From NCBI GenBank assembly GCA_963932145.1, contig OZ010588.1, forward strand, positions 101,615,512-101,679,511: DNA of 64,000 nucleotides, written 5' to 3'. This DNA comes from Acanthosepion lycidas. Its lineage: Eukaryota > Mollusca > Cephalopoda > Sepiida > Sepiidae. This document shows positions 1 through 6,766 of this stretch, in pieces. The position numbers and the translations under genes are program-made. How positions within the stretch are numbered: position 1 is the stretch's first letter; every line of letters begins with the position of its first letter. The notes below the pieces were generated by a model. That model made no database searches. It had not been told where the DNA came from and saw nothing but the letters and a program-made list of their open reading frames with translations.

Positions 1-1741
1 TGTCCAAGAACTCGATGTGTTCTCAAAAAGAATGGTGACCATTTTTGTGGTGGATAAGAAAACTAGAAAGATTTGTCGCTCCACAAAAGACACAGTGATT
101 AAATCACTTTTGTCCCTGGGGATAAAACCCCAAAGAGTAATAAAGGGTAGAGGGTTCTTCATGTGGGACATTCTGCTGCCCACCCCAGAAGATTGCCTGG
201 CTATGGCCAAGAAAGAGCTAATTACGAAGGATTTTATCATCAGAACGGAGTATGAGGGCCGCAGGCGGACTAGGGTAGCCGTCTTTGAAGTTCCTCCTCA
301 AATTTCAGGAGAGCTCCTGGCTGCATTTTTTATGCAGTTCGGCCAAATTTTAGGGGCTCTCTCCGACAATTTGAACGGGGGATGGACTTTTGACATAATG
401 CTCGACCAGAAGGCCTTCAAGTCCGTCCCCAACTGTTTGGAGTATGGCGACCGGAAAATGCCGGTCATAGTGACCGGTAGAAGACCAACTTGCTGGAGGT
501 GTGGAGAGACTGGTCACCTTTCCTCCTCCTGCCCAGGAAAGAAGGCCCCTGGAGTTCCGGTCGCTGGCGACCAAAATCCCCCCTTGGCCGAGAAGCTAAA
601 ATCCGCGGCGCCTGTAGTGGGCCTAGCTGCGAGGCGGACCGGTGAGGAAAATCCACCGGTTGGGCATAGTCCCTCATTACCCCCGAAGCCGACGCCTGCC
701 ACAAGTGTGGAGAAGGAGAAGGAGGAGGGGGAATGGCGCCTCGTAGTTAGAGGCAAGGGGAAGACCCAAACAGCGGTTCTTCAGTCCCAACATGACACCA
801 GGGACAATGTCACCTACAGCCCCATTCCCTCTACCAGCTCTGAGGGCGACGCCTCGGCGTCTTACGAATCCAAAGCAACCGAAGCGCAAAAACTCAATGA
901 ACCGGGCTGGAGGAAGATTTTAGACATCAAAAAGCTAAAAGACAAACTGGATGAAACGCGGGCTAAAAAGCAAAAATCGCTGGGGGCACCGGGCCCCCTA
1001 TCCTCTGCCCCGTCTTCCCCTTCTTCATCTAAAAAGTCTTTCTTAAAACCACCTCCGCCCAAATCTGCATCAAGCTCACCAGCAAAATCGCGTCATTCTT
1101 CTAAACCTTCGCCAGTGAGGACGCCTACCGGGTGGACACCATCTACCACCCCCAATGTCTCACCCATGTCAACTCCCATACATTCACCTCAAAAAAAAAG
1201 ATTAAGAAGTCCAGACGCTCAATCCATTACTGACAAGAAAAAGAAAAAAATCAAACCACCATATCTCCCAGGGGAAGACGTCTGCCGCGTACCCCGGGTC
1301 CAAGCAGAAAGGGTTTTTGGCCAAACACGCAACCCAAAAGATCTGAAGATTCTTTGGAATTTTAAAAAAGTAAATGGCCTAGATGTGGAGAATCCGAACA
1401 ACTTCCCTTCGGCCTCAAGAATCCTGACTGTTATTAGATCTGGCCCGGGTACGCGGGAGATTTGGGGCATGATAGAGGAGGCCCAGTCGTCGCTCAAAAT
1501 GGTGCCCCCAGCTGCCTATCTTCTTGACCCCGAATCAAATGAATCTGACCAAAAGCTGAAAGGGAGGGTCCCAGTTTTTGTTCACCCATCCCTTTATAGA
1601 GCCCTCAAACTCACCTACCCCTCGGACATCGGCGGCTTGTCTCAAGACGATACCGTCGAAAATGAGATGGCGTCCGGATCTATGGGACGAGCTGTCGGTG
1701 TCCTCACCCCAGCCATGTTCTATCCTGAAGGACAACCCTAA
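1..1741 (+). CDS. ORF1 protein of U0 (5' part outside window)
   Basis: The reading frame is open from the first full codon at position 2 (residue 104 by comparison with the complete copies) to the TAA at 1739-1741. It holds the RRM-like region, the CCHC zinc knuckle and the Ser/Pro-rich basic tail described for the copy at 6767. It is N1 type, with Met214, and A type in the variable block (residues 394-583). The true ATG lies about 307 bases before the window, so an internal start at 17 is not real. Confidence 0.9.
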   Translation, partial: VQELDVFSKRMVTIFVVDKKTRKICRSTKDTVIKSLLSLGIKPQRVIKGRGFFMWDILLPTPEDCLAMAKKELITKDFIIRTEYEGRRRTRVAVFEVPPQISGELLAAFFMQFGQILGALSDNLNGGWTFDIMLDQKAFKSVPNCLEYGDRKMPVIVTGRRPTCWRCGETGHLSSSCPGKKAPGVPVAGDQNPPLAEKLKSAAPVVGLAARRTGEENPPVGHSPSLPPKPTPATSVEKEKEEGEWRLVVRGKGKTQTAVLQSQHDTRDNVTYSPIPSTSSEGDASASYESKATEAQKLNEPGWRKILDIKKLKDKLDETRAKKQKSLGAPGPLSSAPSSPSSSKKSFLKPPPPKSASSSPAKSRHSSKPSPVRTPTGWTPSTTPNVSPMSTPIHSPQKKRLRSPDAQSITDKKKKKIKPPYLPGEDVCRVPRVQAERVFGQTRNPKDLKILWNFKKVNGLDVENPNNFPSASRILTVIRSGPGTREIWGMIEEAQSSLKMVPPAAYLLDPESNESDQKLKGRVPVFVHPSLYRALKLTYPSDIGGLSQDDTVENEMASGSMGRAVGVLTPAMFYPEGQP

Positions 1742-1752
1742 TCGGCTTGACA

Positions 1753-4700
1753 ATGGCTCTCTGGTTAGCTAGTTTAAATGTCCGGGGCGTGAGGTCCGAG
1801 TCTCGCAGGGCGAGGCTCACTCGTGATCTTCAGCGCCTCGGGGTGAATGTATGTTGTTTACAAGAGACCCGTTTTTCTTCTCATGATCGTGAGGACATAC
1901 TGTCTAAGGGGTTCGCCGTTTATTCAGCCTGTTTTGATGGTCGTTCGAGGGGTGTCTCTTGGCTAGTGAGCAAGTCTTTGAAGGCTGCTTGTACCCTTGT
2001 CTTCGCGGATCCGGCGGGCAGACTTTGCGTGCTGGATGTTACCATAAAGGATAAGGTTCTACGTCTCATTGGGGTTTATGCGCCCAATAGCCATTCCGAG
2101 CGGCCTGCTTTGTTTCGGCAGATCGCGCCTTTCTTGACGACGTCTCGTCGGGTAGTTTTAGCGGGGGATTGGAATGCCGTCCTTGACCCCGATATAGATC
2201 GGATAGGGCATAAACAAGGTACTAACAACCCGGATGTGAAACCATTTCGGGACTTTATCGATGAGTTTGATCTTGTCGATAAGTTCCGGAATGAACACCC
2301 TCGGGAGGTAGCATGGACTTGGACAAATAGTGGCAACTCGGCTCCGGGGACGCTTGCGAGCTACCTGGACCGGGTCTTAGTTAGGAGAGTCGATGTAGGG
2401 CTCTTAGGCTGTCCAAGTTTCCATTATATAGTTTATACGGATCATAGGCTTGTCCGGGTCCGTGTAAACTTAGATAAGCCTAAGGTTAGATTGGCTGGTT
2501 ACTGGAAATTGAACTGTTCCCTTTTTGGTGATCAGGGTTTCCGGGACCAGCTTTTACTAATGATCCAAAGGGAATTGACGGGTGCGGTTGTGGGAAATGC
2601 CTGGTGGGGCAAATTAAAATCTCATATTCGAACGTTTGCTGCCGATTTTAGTCGTCGACTCAATCTAGATAGATTAGCGGCGCAAACTGCTTTAGAAGAT
2701 AAAGTCGATCGGGCAGTGAAATCCCGTGTTAGTGGGGACATAGCCTTAGCTAAGGCAGAGTTGTCCTCCTTGCTTATCAAGAAGGATCAAGCTCTGGTAG
2801 TTAGGGCTAGGTTAAAAAGAATGTCTTCTGAGGCAACGAATATGGCCGCTGAACTGCGTGCAGAGGAAAATCGAAGCGCGTCTAAGCGACATATCGCATG
2901 CGTCACGTTGCCGGATAAGCGGACCGTGACTACAAACGCGGGCATATGTGAGGTGTTTCGGGACTACTTTCAGGATCTTTTCACCAGGGAGCCCGGTCTG
3001 AGCTCTGCTCAGTTCGACGCCTATTTAGCTGACTTTCCCTGCCTTTCGGCAGCTGAAGCGGCTAGGTGCGAGGGTCCCATTACAGAGTCGGAGATCTGGG
3101 AAGCGCTGAAGCAGGTTGGCCTGGATAAGTCTCCGGGATTAGATGGTCTTCCCTACGAAGTGTACTTGAGGTTGTCGCACGTTTTTGTTCCTTTGCTGGA
3201 ACTGATTTACAACCACTGGATGAAGCAGGGGTCTTTACCCCAACGCTTCACCAGGGGTGTGATCAAGTTGCTGCGTAAGGACAAGGGCGGTGGGGATGGG
3301 TTAGGGAACTTTCGCCCTTTAACGATGTTAAACACTGACTTAAAGATTTTGGCGAAGATCTTAGCCAACCGTTTGCAGCTTGTCCTGTCTAGTCTGATTG
3401 GCCCCGAACAGACTTGTGCTGTGAAGGGCAGGACTATTCAGGATAACCTTCACATGGTACGCTTGATCTTAGAAAAAGTCGACAGTGAAGCCGCGCTGAT
3501 CAATTTAGATCAGTCCAAGGCCTTCGATAGGGTTGACCATCGATTTCTGGAGGCTGTCCTTTCGGCTGCCGGTTTCAGAGCCGACTTTCGCTCCTGGATC
3601 CGACTTTTGTATGCGACCCCCGGTGCGCTGGTGGAAGTGAATGGCGTAAGATCGAAGCCTTTCGTATTGTCTCGCTCCATTCGTCAAGGTTGTCCGCTCT
3701 CGCCTCTGCTTTACGTTCTTGCGTTGGAACCATTCCTTCGCAAGTTGAAGGCAAATCCGGTCCTGCGCGGAATTTCCCTGCCTGGGGCTTCCACCTCAGC
3801 CAGGTATTCTGCCTATGCTGACGACGTTTCGGTTCTGGTGTCGAGCAGAGCCGAGATTAACGAAGTCAGCAAAGAGATCAGTGGGTATGAGATGGTGACA
3901 GGGGCCAAGATCAACCGCGATAAGTCTGTGGGCTTGCGGTTGGGTGCGTGGAAGGGAGTTTCTCTTCCCGGACCTTTCCTCTGGACGGATGGGCCGATCA
4001 AGATACTCGGCGTCTGGTTCGGTCCTGATCTCCAGTTGGAAATGAATTGGTCGGAGGTGCAGGGGAAGGCCGAGATCGCGGTTAAACTGTGGTCTCGGAG
4101 GAGACTTTCCCTGAAGGGAAGGGCGGAGGTATGTGTTTCACACATATATCCTATACTCCTTTACCGACTTTCTGTGCTTCCGCTCCCGTATGCCAGACTA
4201 ATGTCATTAGTCCGGACCTTGTTCTCCTTTTTGTGGAGAGACAAGGCCCCTATGGTAACTCGCGAGATCTGTTGCCTTCATCCCTCTGAGGGCGGTCTGG
4301 GTATGCCTAGCATTGAGATTCGTCAATATATGCTTCGCATTACCTTTCTAGACCGAATGTGTCGCGGATTGGATGAGGTGGGCACCTTTTGGAAAGAAGA
4401 TGTCCGAAAACATTTCCCATCCCTGAGAAGTGTGCACTCGTGCGAGGAGGAGGCCGGCCGTAGACCTCGTGCCGAGTGTGCCTTCTACCGCGAATGTCGT
4501 AGTGCTTTGAAGCTCCTTTTACGGACGTCGGATGGCCTCTCCGACGCCCAGGCGTTGTCTCGTAAGGCATTGTATCGATTGTTAGTTAGGGGGTCCGTTC
4601 AAGATGATCTGATCGACGAGCTCGGTCTTACGAAGCAGGAGGCTCGCTCGATGTGGCCTTGGGCGCCTGGGTTGAAATGTCTCAATAACGATGAGGCATC

Positions 4701-5211
4701 ACTCACCTGGCTGATGATTCGTGAGGCCCTCTGGGTCGGCAAGAGACTCTGTTCAGCAGGTTTGGAGAAATATCCAAACTGTCGTCGCTGCACTGGGGAA
4801 GTCGAGACCATTGGTCACGCCTTTTTTCAGTGCAAGACGGTAGTGCCGTTGTGCAAGTTTGTTGAAGGCCTCATGGTTCGCATGCTGCAGGGAAAGTTCT
4901 TTGTCCTGGAAGCCAGTTCTGTTTGTAGCAATGTGGTGTCGCAATTGACGAAGGCTGAACACTATGTGTTCTGTTGCTTACTAGGGATTATGAGAGTCGT
5001 GATTTGGACGACGCGTCAGAAGGGATTCCATGAGGGCGAGAAGTTCACCTCTTCCCAACTGATCTTGTACTTTAAGCATCAGCTTAAAGTCAAGATTAGG
5101 ACGGAAAGGCGGCGGCTCACCTCATCGGAATTTGGCAAAAGGTGGGTGAATCTTGCGCGAATGTGTAGAGTGAAAGGGGCTGACCTAGAGTGGCACTTGG
5201 ACGTCGGTTAG
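1753..5211 (+). CDS. ORF2 protein of U0: APE endonuclease-reverse transcriptase
   Basis: 1152 residues, uninterrupted. The ATG at 1753 has A at -3 and G at +4 and sits 11 nt after the ORF1 stop; a TTG six bases earlier is in frame but unlikely to be the start. The predicted protein looks identical to the U1 and U7 copies, and Asn703 marks the A lineage. The domain description is given at the U1 copy (8827-12285). Confidence 0.95.
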   Translation: MALWLASLNVRGVRSESRRARLTRDLQRLGVNVCCLQETRFSSHDREDILSKGFAVYSACFDGRSRGVSWLVSKSLKAACTLVFADPAGRLCVLDVTIKDKVLRLIGVYAPNSHSERPALFRQIAPFLTTSRRVVLAGDWNAVLDPDIDRIGHKQGTNNPDVKPFRDFIDEFDLVDKFRNEHPREVAWTWTNSGNSAPGTLASYLDRVLVRRVDVGLLGCPSFHYIVYTDHRLVRVRVNLDKPKVRLAGYWKLNCSLFGDQGFRDQLLLMIQRELTGAVVGNAWWGKLKSHIRTFAADFSRRLNLDRLAAQTALEDKVDRAVKSRVSGDIALAKAELSSLLIKKDQALVVRARLKRMSSEATNMAAELRAEENRSASKRHIACVTLPDKRTVTTNAGICEVFRDYFQDLFTREPGLSSAQFDAYLADFPCLSAAEAARCEGPITESEIWEALKQVGLDKSPGLDGLPYEVYLRLSHVFVPLLELIYNHWMKQGSLPQRFTRGVIKLLRKDKGGGDGLGNFRPLTMLNTDLKILAKILANRLQLVLSSLIGPEQTCAVKGRTIQDNLHMVRLILEKVDSEAALINLDQSKAFDRVDHRFLEAVLSAAGFRADFRSWIRLLYATPGALVEVNGVRSKPFVLSRSIRQGCPLSPLLYVLALEPFLRKLKANPVLRGISLPGASTSARYSAYADDVSVLVSSRAEINEVSKEISGYEMVTGAKINRDKSVGLRLGAWKGVSLPGPFLWTDGPIKILGVWFGPDLQLEMNWSEVQGKAEIAVKLWSRRRLSLKGRAEVCVSHIYPILLYRLSVLPLPYARLMSLVRTLFSFLWRDKAPMVTREICCLHPSEGGLGMPSIEIRQYMLRITFLDRMCRGLDEVGTFWKEDVRKHFPSLRSVHSCEEEAGRRPRAECAFYRECRSALKLLLRTSDGLSDAQALSRKALYRLLVRGSVQDDLIDELGLTKQEARSMWPWAPGLKCLNNDEASLTWLMIREALWVGKRLCSAGLEKYPNCRRCTGEVETIGHAFFQCKTVVPLCKFVEGLMVRMLQGKFFVLEASSVCSNVVSQLTKAEHYVFCCLLGIMRVVIWTTRQKGFHEGEKFTSSQLILYFKHQLKVKIRTERRRLTSSEFGKRWVNLARMCRVKGADLEWHLDVG

Positions 5212-5251
5212 GTACAGGATTTGTCCTAACAGGGTTGAACATAGGCAACCC
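5208..5251 (+). other. Two stem-loops at the ORF2 stop / start of 3' UTR
   Basis: TTAGG (5208-5212) pairs with CCTAA (5225-5229), with an inner ACA/TGT pairing (5214-5216 with 5222-5224); the ORF2 TAG stop lies in the 5' arm. Next, GGGTTG (5232-5237) pairs with CAACCC (5246-5251) around an 8-nt loop. The same sequence follows every ORF2 here (for example 12282-12325). In several LINEs, such as UnaL2 and SART1, 3' UTR stem-loops are recognised by the RT; that role here is inference. Confidence 0.5.
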
Positions 5252-5764
5252 ACCCTGATTTTAGGTTAGACTAGGTTTTTGATTTTGAATCTTTAGTTTT
5301 CCCTTTTTTCTAGTAAACTTAGCTAGAGTATGCATGCGCATTGGTCCCTTTTATTTCTGTCCCTATTTTTTCTTTCGTGTAATTCCCCATCCCCTCCCTC
5401 GTTAGGTGGTCAGTGACTTCAGTTCTCTGGTGGATGCGGGGCGACTTTCGTTTCGTGTGTGTGCTTTTTCGTATTTGTTGTTGTGTATGAATGTGTGAGT
5501 GTCTGTGTGAATGCTTGGAGGAATGAATGTTTTTTCTTATTTTTCTCAGCCCCGCATTGATTTCGTCTAGTTAACTGATTTTGCTGCCACATTTATGGTT
5601 TGTGGGGGGTTTTATTACTAACACAGTTTTGTTTAGTTTTATTGTAAATAATTTAAAAGTCATATTGTACATAATCATCTGGGGTTCTTTTTAAAAAAAT
5701 TGTTATTTTATGACCCTCCCCCCCACGAACAATATTTGTACATAAGGGGACTAGTTAGGACTTC

Positions 5765-5953
5765 ATGGAGAATTTGAGGCGTTATGGTGGACGTGGTAAG
5801 AAAGGTAGGAGTGAATGTGTTGTTTTGGTGATTGGAATATTGTTGGTTTGTTTGGGTCCGTGTCTGGGACTAGCTAAGTTTAGATTTAAGACAGAAGAAG
5901 ACCGTCATTCCCCATCCCCCCTTTTAGGCCTTGTGCCACATTTTATACATTAA
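5765..5953 (+). other. Small 3' UTR reading frame with a hydrophobic stretch (doubtful)
   Basis: Open frame of 62 codons: basic N-terminus, then a run of Val, Leu, Ile, Cys and Gly that could form one membrane helix, then a charged tail. It recurs at 12838, 34054, 41126, 48198, 55272 and 62345. At 19911 and 26981 one C fewer near the end gives a 53-codon version. The start context is weak (T at -3). The copies are too similar for conservation to count as evidence of coding, so this is listed only because the frame persists. Confidence 0.15.
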
Positions 5954-5957
5954 ACTG

Positions 5958-5967
5958 TATAAATAAA
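5958..5967 (+). promoter_or_regulatory. Overlapping TATA box and poly(A) signal at the U0/U1 junction
   Basis: TATAAATA (5958-5965) overlaps AATAAA (5962-5967), directly after an inverted repeat TATACA/TGTATA. The motif could end the transcript of the upstream unit and also set a start site about 25-33 nt downstream, near 5985-5992, for the next one. It is present at all nine junctions: TATA positions 13031, 20103, 27173, 34247, 41319, 48391, 55465 and 62538. Both functions are inferred from motif and place. Confidence 0.5.
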
Positions 5968-6207
5968 TATCTTTACACGCTGTCTCCGAGTTACGTTATC
6001 CGTCTTTTTGTGACCAGTGTTTTTGAATTTGTATAATTGTCATTTTTTTTGTGTTGCACAGCGACGAATTTGATTTTTTTTTTGGCCACGAGGAATTGTT
6101 TGGCGACCTTTTGTGGAATCAACGATAAATTTTGAACACACCAAGACATTTTGCTAAGTTTTAATTTTTTTATTATTCCATTTCTTTTGTTTGTTTTTAT
6201 TTTTTGG

Positions 6208-6465
6208 GGGCTTCGGCCCACATAATTTTTTATTTTTTGTATTTTTTTTGTTGTTAAAAAAATAAGTACATTTAAGAAAAAAAAAAGAAAAAGAAAGCTT
6301 TATTTTTTATTTCGTTTTTTATTTTACCCACTTTCATTTTATTAGCGACTTCGGTCGCATTCTTTTCTTTTTGATTTGACTAGTTTGTTTTTCTTGTTTT
6401 TAGTTTATTTTCTTTAGCGGCTTCGGCCGCAAACTTTTATTTTTTTCTTCTGGTTACAAACCAGA
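6208..6465 (+). other. Cluster of four short hairpins, three with TTCG loops
   Basis: GGGC-TTCG-GCCC at 6208-6219, GCGAC-TTCG-GTCGC at 6345-6358, GCGGC-TTCG-GCCGC at 6417-6430, and TCTGGTT-ACA-AACCAGA at 6449-6465. All stems are perfect. The first three make the exceptionally stable cUUCGg tetraloop in + strand RNA only; the reverse strand would have CGAA loops. The cluster lies 237-494 bases into each unit and repeats at 13281, 20353, 27423, 34497, 41569, 48641, 55715 and 62788. Confidence 0.8.
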
Positions 6466-6669
6466 CTTTTTCTTTTTGTACAGTTTAATTGAATTTTTTG
6501 AAAAAAAGAAAGGAGTTTTTGTTTTTTCTTTTATTTTCGGCAGGCTTTGAGCGCCATCTTTATTTTTTTTATTTCTTTCTGTTTGTACAAGTTTGTTCAT
6601 TTTATTTATTTTTGTCTCATTTGCCATTTTATTTACTGGTTCATCCAGGCTTTTTCTTTATTTGTTTAA

Positions 6670-6697
6670 TTTTTTTTTTTTTTTTTTTTTTTTTTTT
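6670..6697 (+). repeat. Poly-T tract, 28 T
   Basis: A homopolymer about 70 bases before the ORF1 ATG. In the other units the runs are 28 (13743-13770), 27 (20815-20841), 28 (27885-27912), 27 (34959-34985), 28 (42031-42058), 28 (49103-49130), 27 (56177-56203) and 27 (63250-63276). A tract this long should stop RNA polymerase III, so a full-length mRNA would be expected from polymerase II. Confidence 0.9.
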
Positions 6698-6766
6698 CCC
6701 AACTCCTTTCCACGGAAAAAAAACAAAAATTGAACCCGCGTTTGGAAGTTTCTAAACTAATACACC

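Larger units (their letters stand above)
1..5970 (+). mobile_element. LINE unit U0 (cut at left by window)
   Basis: Contains ORF1 from residue 104 onward, the whole of ORF2 and the 3' UTR. Haplotype: ORF1 N-half N1, ORF1 block A, ORF2 with Asn703. Its 3' UTR is a version seen nowhere else in the window. The right edge is placed after the TATAAATAAATAT motif, where the sequence passes from the variable 3' UTR to the invariant 5' UTR; the true edge could be some tens of bases away. Confidence 0.9.
5212..5970 (+). other. 3' UTR of U0
   Basis: Non-coding, 759 bp. In order: two potential hairpins around the ORF2 stop (5208-5229 and 5232-5251), a pyrimidine-rich stretch, a GT-rich stretch at about 5450-5515, a short ORF (5765-5953), a 6-bp inverted repeat (5944-5961) and the overlapping TATAAATA/AATAAA motif at 5958-5967. 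This copy has private differences, including a seventh C in the C-run near 5720 (seven, others six), which explains the 7074 bp spacing to U1. No poly(A) or microsatellite tail ends it. Confidence 0.8.
5971..6766 (+). promoter_or_regulatory. 5' UTR of U1, T-rich and hairpin-bearing
   Basis: 796 bp without a credible gene, strongly T-rich on the + strand. It begins just after the TATA/poly(A) motif. It contains a splice-acceptor-like pyrimidine tract ending in CAG at 6061, a hairpin cluster at 6208-6465, an A-rich patch near 6270-6297, a weaker CTGG/CCAG hairpin at 6636-6648, and a run of 28 T at 6670-6697. The ORF1 ATG has A at -3 and G at +4. LINE promoters usually lie in or next to this region. 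Confidence 0.75.

Noticed and set aside
1747-1752. TTG at 1747 as the ORF2 start
   Set aside because: The ATG two codons later has strong context and removes only two residues; the APE domain begins right after it.
5264-5282. TTAGG-like repeats in the 3' UTR that resemble arthropod telomere repeats
   Set aside because: Only two or three imperfect units; too short to support a telomeric origin.
6000-6230. Lys-rich antisense frame of 76 codons in the 5' UTR
   Set aside because: Arises from T-rich DNA read on the opposite strand, with no protein-like features.
6489-6755. Phe-rich frame of 88-102 codons in the 5' UTR
   Set aside because: Product of T-rich low-complexity sequence; its end changes with T-run length between units.
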